From the NCBI GenBank assembly GCA_938028765.1, contig CALIZF010000004.1, positions 1 to 64,000 on the forward strand: 64,000 bases of DNA, in the 5' to 3' direction. Both the position numbers and the translations under genes were made by a program. Source of the DNA: an uncultured Paracoccaceae bacterium. Its GTDB lineage: Bacteria > Pseudomonadota > Alphaproteobacteria > Rhodobacterales > Rhodobacteraceae. The notes under the pieces were generated by a model. It was given only the letters and a program-made list of their open reading frames with translations, had not been told where the DNA came from and searched no databases. Positions 8,946 to 17,984 of this stretch are shown in pieces. Each line of letters begins with the position of its first letter. Positions within the stretch are counted from its first letter, which is position 1.

Positions 8946-10420
8946 GCCGTTCTCCGGAAGTCGCGCCAGAGCGTCCAGAGGTGAAGGCCGATCACGAGGA
9001 CGATCGCGGCGAAGATCGCCTGCGCCACGGGTCGGTCGATCCAGTCCCACGGCGTCTTGATGCGGGGCAGCGAGGTGCGGAACTTCTCCTCGGCGATGCG
9101 GCCGAGGACCATCCCCAGGATCACCGGCACCGCCGGCAGGTCCAGCCGCTTGAGCAGGAACCCGAGGAAGCCGAAGGCGGCCGCCACGGCACAATCGGTC
9201 ACCGAATTGCGGATCGAGTAGACGCCCACGAACGACAGGGCGAGGATACCCATGCCGAGGAAGCGCGTGGGCACCGCGATCAGCCGCAGCATCGGGCGCG
9301 TGAAGGCGATCACGAACGCGAGCGCCGCCACGTTCATCACGGCAAGCGTGAGGTAGAGCGCATAGACGAAATCCATCTTCGTCTGGAACAGCGCGGGGCC
9401 GGGGATCACGTTGTGGACGTAGAACACCGACAGCATCATCGCGGTCAGTTCTTCCCCCGGGATCCCCAGCGCCAACAGCGGCACCAGCGCCGCCGGCGGA
9501 ACCGAGTTGTTGGCGCTTTCCGAGGCGACGATCCCTTCCGGCGCGCCTTTGCCGAAGCGGTCGGGGCTGCGCGACAGGCCGCGGGCGGTCGCATAGCTCA
9601 GGAACTGCGCCATGAACTCGCCCACGCCGGGGATGATGCCCATGGCCACGCCATAGCCCGAACCCGTCGCCGCGACACGGCCGTGGCGCAGCGTCTCGGC
9701 AACGCCCGCAAGGATGCTGCCCTCGACCTTCGGCCGCGCGGCCGCCTCGTCGCGCCCCGCCAGAAGGTCCAGCGCCTGCGCGATGGCGAAGAGGCCGAGG
9801 ACGACGACGATCAGATCAACCCCCGACGAGAGCCACGACTGACCGAAGGTATAGCGCGCGGTGTAGCGGACAGGCTCGTAGCCGACGGTGGCGAGGAAGA
9901 CACCGAAGAACAGCAGCGCCCCGGCTGCCAGCGACCGGCCGCGGTGGACGACCACCACCATCACCATGCCGAGGCAAGCCGCAAGGAAGATTTCGCGGCT
10001 GCCGAACATCGGCGCCACCCGCGCAAGCACCGGCGCGAAGACGGCCAGCGCCAGGATCGCGATCATCCCCCCCGCGAAGGACGCGCCGTAAGCGAGGCCG
10101 AGGGCGCGGGGCGCCTCGCCCCGCTGCGTCAGGGGCCAGCCGTCGTAGGTCGTCATCGCGTTGACGGCCGTGCCGGGCGTGTTCAGCAGGATCGCAGGGA
10201 TGGCCCCGCCGTAGAGGCTGGACCCGTAGATGCCCAGCAAGAGCGTCAGCCCGACGATCGGATCCATCCCGAATGTGGCCGGCAAGAGGATGGCGATGGC
10301 AACGGGCGGGCCAACGCCGGGGATCGCCCCGATCGTCACGCCCCCCGCCGCGCCTGCGATCATGGCAAGGATCACGTCGGGCCGGCCGACCGTCGCGAAA
10401 GCCTGCACGAGGGCGTCCAC
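8942..10420 (-). CDS. tctA: Tripartite tricarboxylate transporter, large membrane subunit TctA
   Basis: A 492-residue polytopic inner-membrane protein, the transport channel of a TTT-family solute uptake system driven by ion gradients and a periplasmic binding protein. The family repeats are visible: GAIPGVGPPVAIAILLP near the N-terminus and GIIPGVGEFMAQFLSYATA about residue 265, each with the conserved PGVG turn, plus LLALGIPGEELTAMMLS. About a dozen hydrophobic segments are seen. The GTG start lies 9 bp after the TctB stop; no ATG is better placed. It is coupled to the aldehyde dehydrogenase gene downstream. Confidence 0.93.
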   Translation of the reverse strand: MDALVQAFATVGRPDVILAMIAGAAGGVTIGAIPGVGPPVAIAILLPATFGMDPIVGLTLLLGIYGSSLYGGAIPAILLNTPGTAVNAMTTYDGWPLTQRGEAPRALGLAYGASFAGGMIAILALAVFAPVLARVAPMFGSREIFLAACLGMVMVVVVHRGRSLAAGALLFFGVFLATVGYEPVRYTARYTFGQSWLSSGVDLIVVVLGLFAIAQALDLLAGRDEAAARPKVEGSILAGVAETLRHGRVAATGSGYGVAMGIIPGVGEFMAQFLSYATARGLSRSPDRFGKGAPEGIVASESANNSVPPAALVPLLALGIPGEELTAMMLSVFYVHNVIPGPALFQTKMDFVYALYLTLAVMNVAALAFVIAFTRPMLRLIAVPTRFLGMGILALSFVGVYSIRNSVTDCAVAAAFGFLGFLLKRLDLPAVPVILGMVLGRIAEEKFRTSLPRIKTPWDWIDRPVAQAIFAAIVLVIGLHLWTLWRDFRRTA

Positions 10421-10429
10421 CGCCGGACC

Positions 10430-10972
10430 CTAGAGATAGAAGACAAGGAAATTGCGGACCGCCGGCGGAAACAGCTCGTAGGCCGCCCCCCCGGGGATCC
10501 GCACGGCGAGGATCGCCTTGAACAGCACGACGATCGCCGCCCCGGTCGCCGCCGCCGCCCACAGCCACCCGCCGCGGTAGCCCAGGCGCGCCGTCAGCAA
10601 GAGGCAGAACGCGACCGTCGCCGGCAGGTAGCCGGCCAGCGGCACCAGCCAGACATAGGCCATGAACCAGCCGAGATACTCGACCGCGCGCATCCAGCCT
10701 GCGATCTCTGCCGGCAGGCCGCGTGTGCCCTGCCGGCGCAGGCGACCCACGCAGGCCAGAAGCTCGGCCGTGCCGAAGGCCAGCATTCCGCCAATGGCGA
10801 CCGCAGGCCAGAGGCCGGGCTGCCGGCGGAGCGGCTGACCTGCAACCCAGGTCGTCTCGGCCCCCCAGCGCAGGGCGAGCACGACGGCGATGGCGAAGGA
10901 CGCCACCGCGAACACGATCTCGGCCGGCCGGTGGGGCGGGTGCAGCGCCTCGTCCAGGCGGTCGGTCATCAT
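10430..10972 (-). CDS. tctB: Tripartite tricarboxylate transporter, small membrane subunit TctB
   Basis: A 180-residue protein with four hydrophobic segments (about residues 18-35, 55-75, 95-135 and 140-160), as in TctB subunits, which are poorly conserved in sequence and recognised mainly by size and position. The start overlaps the TctC stop (ATGATGA region), giving the canonical order tctC-tctB-tctA. It would form the membrane complex with TctA and receive solute from the TctC-like binding protein. Confidence 0.85.
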   Translation of the reverse strand: MMTDRLDEALHPPHRPAEIVFAVASFAIAVVLALRWGAETTWVAGQPLRRQPGLWPAVAIGGMLAFGTAELLACVGRLRRQGTRGLPAEIAGWMRAVEYLGWFMAYVWLVPLAGYLPATVAFCLLLTARLGYRGGWLWAAAATGAAIVVLFKAILAVRIPGGAAYELFPPAVRNFLVFYL

Positions 10973-11898
10973 TCGGCCAGGGCTGCGCCGATCACCGCGA
11001 GCGTGGCCCTGTCGGCCGCGATCTGCGCCGCCGCCGCCGCGGCGTCCTTCCAGTAGATCTGCGCGCCGGTATCGGCCGCGAACCGCTTCGCGCGGTCGCT
11101 CTCCATCGTGGCCTTCGCCACGGCCGCGATCTTGTCGCGCACCTCCTGCGGAACCTCCTTGCGCACGAAAAGGCCGTTCCACAGGACAAGGCCGAGGTCG
11201 GGCGCAAGCTCTGCCACCGTCGGCGCGCCAGGCGCCATCGGCAGGCGGTCGGCGGTCACGGCCGCAAGGATCGTCACGCTGTCGAGGCAGGGCAGCATCT
11301 GCTGGATCGTCGTCGTCACCACATCGACGTCACCCGAGGCGAGCGAATTGCAGTCGAGCGCGTCGTAGGCCGCATCAGCGGCCCAGTCGAAGCCCAGACG
11401 CTGCGCCAGCGCGAAGGCGACCTGGGTTGGCGGGATCTCGGCCCCGAAGTGGCCCAGCACCACCTCTTCGCGCCTCGCGTGCTCGGCCAGTTCCGCCAGC
11501 GTCCGGAAGGGCGCCGATTTCGATGCGGCCAGCACGAACGGATAGGTGAGGAAGATCCCCACCGGCTCGAACGGCATCGGGTTCAGCTCGGGGATGCCGA
11601 TCTGGTCCCCGACCAGCGGCACGTCGATCACGAAGCTGCCGATCACCGACCCGTCGGCCGGCGCCGTCGCCACGTCCACCGCACCGGGGAACGGGCCTCC
11701 GCCCCCGCCGGGCTTGTTGATGACCGCGGCCGGTTGTCCGTAGGCCTTCTGGAAATCCTCGGCGATCATCCGCGTCAGGATGTCCTCCATGTCGCCGGGC
11801 GGCCATGGCACCACGAACTGCACCGGTCCGGTCGGGTATTCGGCCAGCGCGGGCAGGGCCGCGGCCGTCAGGAGGGCAGCGAGAAGGGGCGGGCGCAT
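10969..11898 (-). CDS. tctC: TctC/Bug-family periplasmic solute-binding protein
   Basis: A 309-residue secreted protein: signal peptide MRPPLLAALLTAAALPALA, then YPTGPVQFVVPWPPGDMEDILTR, a variant of the Bug/TctC ligand loop (usually VPFxPGGxxDxxAR). Here the usual Gly-Gly-x-x-Asp is PGDMED, which may alter ligand preference. A second family segment, VINKPGGGG, follows. These proteins trap carboxylates, and some members other solutes, and deliver them to TctAB. It is the first gene of the transporter/aldehyde dehydrogenase operon, divergent from the IclR gene, which is the likely regulator. Confidence 0.9.
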   Translation of the reverse strand: MRPPLLAALLTAAALPALAEYPTGPVQFVVPWPPGDMEDILTRMIAEDFQKAYGQPAAVINKPGGGGGPFPGAVDVATAPADGSVIGSFVIDVPLVGDQIGIPELNPMPFEPVGIFLTYPFVLAASKSAPFRTLAELAEHARREEVVLGHFGAEIPPTQVAFALAQRLGFDWAADAAYDALDCNSLASGDVDVVTTTIQQMLPCLDSVTILAAVTADRLPMAPGAPTVAELAPDLGLVLWNGLFVRKEVPQEVRDKIAAVAKATMESDRAKRFAADTGAQIYWKDAAAAAAQIAADRATLAVIGAALAE

Positions 11899-12000
11899 GG
11901 ATCTCTCCTGTCGGTTTATTATTGTCACCTTTGGTTCAAATGTTGTTGCATCCGGCGCGAGTTTCCGTCAAGGGTTTTCCGCCGGGAAAGGAAGCGGGCG
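11899..12000. promoter_or_regulatory. Divergent promoter/operator region between tctC and the IclR gene
   Basis: This 102-bp divergent spacer contains an unusually AT-rich patch for this genome at about 11914-11950 (TTTATTATTGTCACC, TTTGGTTCAAATG). An imperfect inverted repeat, CCTTTG-GTT-CAAATG, lies around 11928-11943. IclR proteins typically bind short palindromes in the spacer between their own gene and the target operon, so this is a reasonable operator candidate. I did not find clean -35/-10 boxes. Confidence 0.35.
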
Positions 12001-12771
12001 ATGCGGACGGTGGAAAAGGCGCTGCGGCTTCTCGATCACTTCGACGGGCGCACGCCCGAACTGGGCCTGAGCGACCTTGCCCGCCGCGCCGGCCTCGACA
12101 AGGCCACGACGCTGCGGATGCTGTCGGATCTCGCCGCGGCCGGCCTTGCCGAACAGAACCCCGCCACGCGCGGCTGGCGCATCGGCGCCGGCGTTCTGCG
12201 GCTGGCGCGGATCCGCGAGGCGACGAACCCCGCCGCCAGCGTCCTGCGCCCGATCCTCGAGGCGCTGGCGGCCGAGACGGGCGAGACGGCGCACGCCGGC
12301 CTGCGCGCGGGGCGCGATCTTGTGACAGTCGCCGTCGCCGACAGCCCCCGCGCCGCCCGGGTCATGGTCGAGGCGGGGCTGATCCTGCCCCTGCACGCCA
12401 CGGCATCGGGCATCGCCTTCCTCGCCTTCGCGGAACCGGCCTTTGCGGCGGCCGCCGTCGCCCGCCCCCTTCCCCCCTTCACCGCCACCACGCCCGTCAC
12501 GCCCGAAGCGCTGGCAGCGGCCGTCGCACAGGCCCGCGCCCGCGGCTACGGCGAGGCCGACCAGACCTACGAGCCCGACGTGATCGGCCTTGCCCGCCCG
12601 GTCTTCGGCCCGGACGGCCATGCGACCGGCACCGTCGCCGTCGCCACCCCCGCCGCGCGCATGGACGACGCGCTGCGCGCGCGCATCCTCGACGCGCTGG
12701 CCCGCGCCGCCGACGCGGCCACCCGCGGCATGGGCGGGCGTGCCCCCCGAAGCCTCACCCCTGCCGCCTGA
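12001..12771 (+). CDS. IclR-family transcriptional regulator
   Basis: A 256-residue regulator: winged helix-turn-helix at about residues 1-60 (MRTVEKALRLLDHF, LSDLARRAGLDKATTLRML) and a C-terminal GAF-like IclR effector domain (about 75-245) with LPLHATASGIAFLAF, the typical effector-domain segment. The start is chosen by the GGAAAGGAAG-type ribosome-binding site and by HTH position. It is divergent from tctCBA-aldH and 11 bp upstream of the aminotransferase gene, so it probably controls both arms in response to the transported solute or an intermediate. Confidence 0.9.
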   Translation: MRTVEKALRLLDHFDGRTPELGLSDLARRAGLDKATTLRMLSDLAAAGLAEQNPATRGWRIGAGVLRLARIREATNPAASVLRPILEALAAETGETAHAGLRAGRDLVTVAVADSPRAARVMVEAGLILPLHATASGIAFLAFAEPAFAAAAVARPLPPFTATTPVTPEALAAAVAQARARGYGEADQTYEPDVIGLARPVFGPDGHATGTVAVATPAARMDDALRARILDALARAADAATRGMGGRAPRSLTPAA

Positions 12772-12782
12772 AAGGACACCGC

Positions 12783-14135
12783 ATGCCCCGCGACGCCAAC
12801 TTCCTGAAGGAAAACAACGCCCGCCACATGTGGCACCCGATGGCGCATCCGGCCGAAATGATCGCCAATCCGCCGAAGATCATCACCCATGCCGAGGGCG
12901 TGACACTGACGGACGTGGACGGGCACCGGGTCATCGACGCGGTCGGCGGCCTGTGGAACGTCAACCTCGGCTTCTCCTGCCAGCCGATCAAGGACGCGAT
13001 CGCGGCGCAGCTGAGCGACCTGCCCTATTACTCGGCCTTCCGCGGCACCACGCACGGCCCGGCGATCGAGCTTGGCTATGCGCTAGCCGACTTCTTTGCC
13101 CCCGACGGCCTCGTGCGGTCGTTCCTGACTTCGGGCGGCGGGGATGCCGTCGATACCGCGCTGCGGCTGGCGCGGCAGTATCACAAGATCCGCGGCCAGC
13201 GCGACCGGATCAAGTTCCTGTCGCTGAAGAAGGGCTATCACGGCACGCACTGGGGCGGCGCCTCGGTCAACGGCAACGCGAACTTCCGCCGCAACTACGA
13301 ACCGCTGCTGCCGGGCTGCTTCCACATCCCCTGCCCCTACACCTACCGCAACCCCTTCGGCGAGACCGACCCGGCCCGCCTCGCGCAGCTCTGCGCCGCC
13401 GCGCTGGAGGACGAGATCGCCTTCCAGGGGGCCGACACCATCGCCGCCTTCATCATGGAGCCGGTCCTGGGCGCCGGGGGCGTGATCCCGCCGCACGACA
13501 GTTTCATGCCGATGGTGCGCGACATCTGCGCGCGGCACGGCATCCTGCTGATCGCGGACGAGGTCATCACCGGCTTCGGCCGCAGCGGTGCCTGGACCGG
13601 CAGCCGCGGCGTGGGCGTGCAGCCCGACATGCTGTGCTTCGCCAAGGCGGTGACGAACGGCTACTTCCCGTTCGGCGGCGTGATGGTCAGCGCCGGGGTG
13701 GCCGAAGTATTCGAGAAGGACGAAACGACCTTCGGCATGATCGGCCACGGCTATACCTATTCGGCGCATCCGGTCGGGGCGGCCGCAGCGCTCGCCACCC
13801 TGCCCGAGCTCGTCCGCCACGATGTTGCCGCGAACGCGGCGGCGCGGGGGGCGCAGATGCTGCCAATGTTGGCGGCGCTGAAGGACCGCTTTGACATCGC
13901 GGGCGACGTGCGCGGCAAGGGCCTGATGATGGCGGTCGAGGTCGTGTCCGACCGCGCGACGAAGACGCCGATGGACAAGGCCACCATGGGGCGGATCTTC
14001 GAGGCGGCCTATGCGTCGGGCGTCATGCTGCGAATCTCGGGGCACAACATCATCATGTCGCCGCCCCTTGTGATCAGCCCGGCCGAGGCAAAGCGCATCG
14101 TCGCCGGCGTCGAGGCGGGTCTGGCCGCCGCCTGA
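12783..14135 (+). CDS. Class-III (omega) PLP-dependent aminotransferase
   Basis: A 450-residue fold-type I aminotransferase of the ornithine/omega-amino acid class. The cofactor phosphate loop is near SGGGDAVDTALRLARQYH, the aromatic stack is in GYHGTHWGG, the PLP-binding Asp in IADEVITGFGR and the Schiff-base Lys in CFAKAVTNGYFP. Such enzymes move an amino group from a terminal amine (beta-alanine, GABA, taurine, polyamines and similar) to pyruvate or 2-oxoglutarate, producing an aldehyde. That fits the aldehyde dehydrogenase of the opposite operon. It shares an operon with the IclR gene. The specific amine cannot be read from the sequence. Confidence 0.9.
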   Translation: MPRDANFLKENNARHMWHPMAHPAEMIANPPKIITHAEGVTLTDVDGHRVIDAVGGLWNVNLGFSCQPIKDAIAAQLSDLPYYSAFRGTTHGPAIELGYALADFFAPDGLVRSFLTSGGGDAVDTALRLARQYHKIRGQRDRIKFLSLKKGYHGTHWGGASVNGNANFRRNYEPLLPGCFHIPCPYTYRNPFGETDPARLAQLCAAALEDEIAFQGADTIAAFIMEPVLGAGGVIPPHDSFMPMVRDICARHGILLIADEVITGFGRSGAWTGSRGVGVQPDMLCFAKAVTNGYFPFGGVMVSAGVAEVFEKDETTFGMIGHGYTYSAHPVGAAAALATLPELVRHDVAANAAARGAQMLPMLAALKDRFDIAGDVRGKGLMMAVEVVSDRATKTPMDKATMGRIFEAAYASGVMLRISGHNIIMSPPLVISPAEAKRIVAGVEAGLAAA

Positions 14136-14151
14136 ACCCCCGCGCGGGTGC

Positions 14152-15054
14152 TCAGACCAGGACGCGCACCGGGTGCAGTTCGCCCGCACGATAATGCCCG
14201 ACCGCCAGCGCCCGGCCGCGGTGGCTGGCCCAGGCGGGGTCGCCCCAGGCGATCCCGCTGGCAATCACCTGGCCGGGGTTGCCGTGGCGCAGCCGCGCTG
14301 CCCCTTCGTCGGTCGCGCGGCATTCGGGCAGGCCGGCCAGCGCCGCAGCCACGGGGTGCAGCCAGCGGTCGAGCTCCGGCGTGCCCGCCAGCCGGTCGAG
14401 CGTTTCCATGTCGATCCCGTCCGCCGCCCGGAACGGGCCCGACCATTCGCGCCGCAGCCAGTGCACATGCCCGAGGCAGCCGAGCGCGCGGCCAACGTCG
14501 CGGGCGATCGCGCGCACATAGCCGCCCCTGCCGCAGATCATCTCGAATTCGGCGCTGTCGGCGTCCGGCATCGCCACCAGGTCCAACCGTGCGACGTGCA
14601 GGGGCCGCGCCTCCAGCACGAAGGTTTCGCCCGCACGCGCACGGTCGTAGGCGCGCTCGCCCGCAACCTTCACCGCCGAAACCTGCGGCGGCACCTGCAT
14701 GATGTCGCCGCGGAAGGCGGGCAGCGCCGCCTCGATCGCCGCGCGGTCGGGCCGCGTCGCCGCCGTTGCCGTGACCGCACCCTCGGCGTCGTCGGTCGCC
14801 GTCTCGGCCCCCCAGCGGATGCCGAAGCGATAGCCCTTCTCGCCGTCCGTCACCCAGGGGACGGTCTTGGTCGCCTCGCCCAGGGCGACCGCCAGAACCC
14901 CGGTCGCGGCCGGGTCCAGCGTCCCCGCGTGGCCCGCCTTCTGCGCATCGAAGGCGCGCCGGACGCGGGCCACGACCTCGGTCGAGCCGATGCCCGCGGG
15001 CTTGTCCACCACAACCCAGCCCGAGACCGGGCGACCCCTGCGCTTGCCTGCCAT
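14152..15054 (-). CDS. truB: tRNA pseudouridine(55) synthase
   Basis: A 300-residue enzyme making pseudouridine 55 in the T-loop of tRNAs. The N-terminal [16 protein letters not shown] and the catalytic motif [14 protein letters not shown] (nucleophilic Asp) are intact, and a C-terminal PUA-like part ends the protein. The ATG at 15054 is preferred over upstream in-frame codons because the family begins a few residues before the VVDKP motif and the extension is Arg-rich noise. It is 50 bp downstream of the glycosidase-like gene and probably belongs to the rbfA-glycosidase-truB unit, an expected translation-related grouping. Confidence 0.95.
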   Translation of the reverse strand: MAGKRRGRPVSGWVVVDKPAGIGSTEVVARVRRAFDAQKAGHAGTLDPAATGVLAVALGEATKTVPWVTDGEKGYRFGIRWGAETATDDAEGAVTATAATRPDRAAIEAALPAFRGDIMQVPPQVSAVKVAGERAYDRARAGETFVLEARPLHVARLDLVAMPDADSAEFEMICGRGGYVRAIARDVGRALGCLGHVHWLRREWSGPFRAADGIDMETLDRLAGTPELDRWLHPVAAALAGLPECRATDEGAARLRHGNPGQVIASGIAWGDPAWASHRGRALAVGHYRAGELHPVRVLV

Positions 15055-15104
15055 CCGCGGCCCTCCCTCAAGGCCGCGCGGCATACGCGCGCGGCGCCGC
15101 GCCG

Positions 15105-15848
15105 TCAACCGGCCGGCACGACCACGCCCACCACCGGCCCCATCGGGAACCCCGCATCCCGCCGCCCGATCTGCGGCGCATAGAGGCGCGAGATGTTGCC
15201 GTCGAGATAGAGCGCATCCCGCACGCCGAGCGCATCGCGGAACATCCGCGCGAAGGCGTCGAAATTCACCCGGCCGTCCGAGATGGCGAAATACGCCTGC
15301 GACCCGTCCGGGCTGACGCCCACCCCGTTGCGCACATAGCGCGACGGCGAGCCGGGGATGAACCGCGGATGTGGCGCGCCGTCGATCAGAAGCATCGGCC
15401 CGGACTGCGTCGCATGGCGGCAGGGCGGCGGTGCGGCGGCGAACCGGCGGCTTTCGACGACGGCGAAGCGCCCCGCCAGCACGCAGAACACACCGTTGGG
15501 CCGCATCCCGAAGTTGCCGGGGCCGGCCGCAGTGACGATCCGCGCGACCTCGCGCCCGTCCTCGATGTAAAGGCCCACGGGGCTGCGGTCGGCATGATAC
15601 ATGCCGGCGTTCATGGCGAACAGCAGCCGCTGCCCCGCGGCGGCCAGCGCCTGATCGATCCGGTCGAAACTGCCCCAGACGCGGCCGTCGGGGGCGGTGA
15701 GGAACAACCGCACGTCGTCGGCCGCCGTCGCGGTGCAGACGGTATAGCCCATCCCGTCGTGGCGGACGGACGCGCAGCCGGTCTCGGCCGCGGCGGCGGC
15801 GCCGGCCGCCAGCGCGGCCGCCACTGCCCCGGCCCTAGCGGTCCGCAT
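15105..15848 (-). CDS. Phosphodiester glycosidase-like secreted protein (NAGPA/DUF2233 type)
   Basis: A 247-residue exported protein: signal peptide of about 20 residues ([15 protein letters not shown]), then a domain with the segments [52 protein letters not shown] and [12 protein letters not shown]. These are the hallmarks of the NAGPA-like fold (phosphodiester glycosidase family), in which Asn and Asp residues line the active site. Members remove GlcNAc from phosphodiesters or act on exopolysaccharide; the bacterial substrate is unknown. Its start overlaps the end of rbfA, so the two are coupled even though no functional link is obvious. Confidence 0.82.
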   Translation of the reverse strand: MRTARAGAVAAALAAGAAAAAETGCASVRHDGMGYTVCTATAADDVRLFLTAPDGRVWGSFDRIDQALAAAGQRLLFAMNAGMYHADRSPVGLYIEDGREVARIVTAAGPGNFGMRPNGVFCVLAGRFAVVESRRFAAAPPPCRHATQSGPMLLIDGAPHPRFIPGSPSRYVRNGVGVSPDGSQAYFAISDGRVNFDAFARMFRDALGVRDALYLDGNISRLYAPQIGRRDAGFPMGPVVGVVVPAG

Positions 15849-16266
15849 CGCCGGGATCGGGCTCGTCGTCCCCACGCGCGTCCACGTCGCGCCGCACCGC
15901 CGGATCGTCGAACATGCGGCGCGCCGCATCCAGCCGGTCGAACGTCCGGTCGAGCGAGAACCGCAGGTCCGGCGCGAACTTGAGCGTCAGGTCGCGGGCG
16001 ACGATCCGCCGGATCTCGCCCCGGTTCCGGCGCAGCGCCGCCAGCGCCGCCTCGGCATGGGCGCCGCCCAGCGGCAGGACGAAGGCGGTCGCCACCTTGA
16101 GGTCGGGCGACACCCGCACCTCGCCCACCGTGATCGAGAAGCGGTCGAGGTCCGGATCGTGCACCGCGCCGCGCGACAGCGCCTCGGACAGCGTCCGGCG
16201 GATGGTCTCGCCCACGCGCAGCTGTCGCTGCGAGGGGCCGGCGGCGGGGAAGCGGGGCTGGGCCAT
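15835..16266 (-). CDS. rbfA: 30S ribosome-binding factor
   Basis: A 143-residue single KH-fold protein that assists late 30S maturation and cold adaptation. It has the family opening [35 protein letters not shown] in the centre and [24 protein letters not shown], the canonical LxFxxDxSxxxxxxI end. A short acidic tail (about 20 residues) follows. It is divergent from dapB with about 100 bp between. Confidence 0.95.
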   Translation of the reverse strand: MAQPRFPAAGPSQRQLRVGETIRRTLSEALSRGAVHDPDLDRFSITVGEVRVSPDLKVATAFVLPLGGAHAEAALAALRRNRGEIRRIVARDLTLKFAPDLRFSLDRTFDRLDAARRMFDDPAVRRDVDARGDDEPDPGDADR

Positions 16267-16369
16267 GCAGGTGGAGATAGGCGCTTTCCCCCGCCGCCGC
16301 AACGGCCGGGGCTTTGCGGCGGCGGGCCGGCAGGCTAGAGGCAGCGGCAGGACAGCGCGGGGGACGGGG

Positions 16370-17179
16370 ATGGACGACAGGCCGGGCGTCGTGGTGACCG
16401 GGGCTGCGGGCCGGATGGGGCGGATGCTGACGCAGCTGGTCGCGGCCGACGCGCGGCTTCGCCTGATCGCCTGCCTGGAACGGCCGGGGCACGACTGGAT
16501 CGGGCGCGACGCGGGCACCGCAGCAGGCGAGGCGCCGGCCGGCGTCATCGTGACCGACGACCCGCTGCCCGCTTTCGCCGCCGCGCGGATCGTTCTCGAC
16601 TTCACCACGCCCGCCGCCAGTGTGGCCCATGCCGAGCTTGCCGCGCAGGCGCGGCTTGTCCACGTGATCGGCACCACCGGCTTCGAGGCGGCCGACCTCG
16701 TCCGCCTGTCCGCCGCCGCGCGGCACGCGGTGATCGTGCGGTCGGGCAACATGAGCCTCGGCGTCAACCTTCTGGTCGGGCTGGTGCGGCGGGCGGCAGC
16801 GGCCCTCGGCCCGGACTGGGACATCGAGATCGTCGAGGCGCACCACCGCATGAAGGTCGATGCCCCCTCGGGGACGGCGCTAATGCTGGGCGCGGCGGCA
16901 GCCGAGGGGCGGGGCGTGTCGCTGGACGAGGCGGCCGACCGCGCACGCGACGGCATCACCGGGCCGCGCCGCCCCGGCGCCATCGGCTTTGCCAGCATCC
17001 GCGGCGGCGACATCGTGGGCGAACACGACGCGATCTTCGCCGGACCGGGCGAGCGTCTGGTGCTGCGCCACGTCGCGACCGACCGTGCGATCTTCGCCCG
17101 CGGCGCGATCGCCGCAGGGGTCTGGGGACTGGACCGCAAGCCGGGGGAATACACGATGGCGGACGTCCTCGGTCTGTAG
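16370..17179 (+). CDS. dapB: 4-hydroxy-tetrahydrodipicolinate reductase
   Basis: A 269-residue enzyme of the diaminopimelate/lysine pathway, reducing the DapA product with NAD(P)H. The N-terminal dinucleotide motif [13 protein letters not shown], the DFTTPAAS segment and the catalytic and substrate-binding [16 protein letters not shown] motif are all present. The start is at the first ATG after a GGGGACGGGG purine-rich stretch, placing the Rossmann motif at residue 7 as expected. It is alone on this strand, converging on the SDR gene. Confidence 0.95.
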   Translation: MDDRPGVVVTGAAGRMGRMLTQLVAADARLRLIACLERPGHDWIGRDAGTAAGEAPAGVIVTDDPLPAFAAARIVLDFTTPAASVAHAELAAQARLVHVIGTTGFEAADLVRLSAAARHAVIVRSGNMSLGVNLLVGLVRRAAAALGPDWDIEIVEAHHRMKVDAPSGTALMLGAAAAEGRGVSLDEAADRARDGITGPRRPGAIGFASIRGGDIVGEHDAIFAGPGERLVLRHVATDRAIFARGAIAAGVWGLDRKPGEYTMADVLGL

Positions 17180-17211
17180 AAGGCTGCGCCCCCGCCCCTG
17201 CAAGGCCCCGG

Positions 17212-17238
17212 GCGCCGGACCACACGTTCGGTCGGCGC
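17212..17238. terminator. Hairpin between convergent dapB and SDR genes
   Basis: GCGCC-(G)-GACC and GGTC-GGCGC form a 9-bp stem with one bulged G and an 8-nt loop. It lies in the 64-bp convergent spacer and could serve as a bidirectional terminator. There is no T-run on either side, which is common in very GC-rich alphaproteobacteria, so factor-independent termination is not assured. Confidence 0.45.
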
Positions 17239-17243
17239 GGGCG

Positions 17244-17984
17244 TCAGCCGCCGCGCTGCCCGAACAGCCGATACCACGCCCAGTCGGGCAGGAACTGGCC
17301 GCCCCGGAACAGCAGCGAGAAGGCGAAGGGGAAGCTGATCTTGAACCGGTCGGTCCGCATGAAGTCGAACATCACGCGCGCGGCCTCGTCGGGTTCCATG
17401 ATGAAGGGCATGGAAAAGTCGTTCTGTTCGGTCAGCCGGGTGCGGATGAAGCCGGGGTTGGCCACCTGCACCGCGATGCCGCTGCCGCGCAGGTCGGCAT
17501 ACATCGATTCGGCCAGCACCATCGTGCCCGCCTTGGACGCGGCATAGCCGATCGCGCCCGGCAGGCCGCGAAAGCCCGACAGGCTGCCGGTGATCACGAC
17601 ATGCCCCCGCCCCTTCGCCACGAACCCCGGCACGACCGCGCCCATCACACGGGCGCAGCCGGTGAGGTTCACGTCGCACATCGCCGCGACGCGGTCGGCG
17701 TCCCAGTCCTGCGCGCGGGTGGGCCAGTAGAGGCCGGCGAGGAACACCACCCCGTCGAGGTCGCCCGCCGCCGCCGCCGCGGCGCGGACCGAGGCCATGT
17801 CGGCCACGTCGCAGGGCACGGCGAGGCCCCCGCCCATCTCGGCAACCACCGTCCGCAGGCGCCCCGCGTCGCGCGCCGAGACGATCACCTCGGCCCCGGC
17901 CTGCGCCAGACGCAGCGCCAGCGCGCGACCGAGGCCCTCGGACGCGCCTACCAGCCAATAGCGCTTGCCGCGGAACGACCTCAC
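17244..17984 (-). CDS. Short-chain dehydrogenase/reductase, last gene of the RpoE-linked operon
   Basis: A 246-residue classical SDR. The cofactor motif is GASEGLGR, the catalytic Ser is in VITGSLSG and the Tyr/Lys pair in IGYAASKAG. It would reduce or oxidise a carbonyl/hydroxyl with NAD(P)H. The GTG start overlaps the DUF3833 stop as GTGA. It is the fifth and last gene of the minus-strand operon divergent from rpoE; in Rhodobacter sphaeroides the homologous neighbours of rpoE-chrR belong to the singlet-oxygen regulon. The C-terminal hydrophobic segment FKISFPFAFSLLFRGG suggests membrane association. Confidence 0.85.
   Translation of the reverse strand: MRSFRGKRYWLVGASEGLGRALALRLAQAGAEVIVSARDAGRLRTVVAEMGGGLAVPCDVADMASVRAAAAAAGDLDGVVFLAGLYWPTRAQDWDADRVAAMCDVNLTGCARVMGAVVPGFVAKGRGHVVITGSLSGFRGLPGAIGYAASKAGTMVLAESMYADLRGSGIAVQVANPGFIRTRLTEQNDFSMPFIMEPDEAARVMFDFMRTDRFKISFPFAFSLLFRGGQFLPDWAWYRLFGQRGG

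Noticed and set aside
8981-11056. A long plus-strand open frame opposite tctA and tctB
   Set aside because: Highly charged, repetitive His/Arg/Gln/Glu translation typical of the antisense of a hydrophobic membrane protein.
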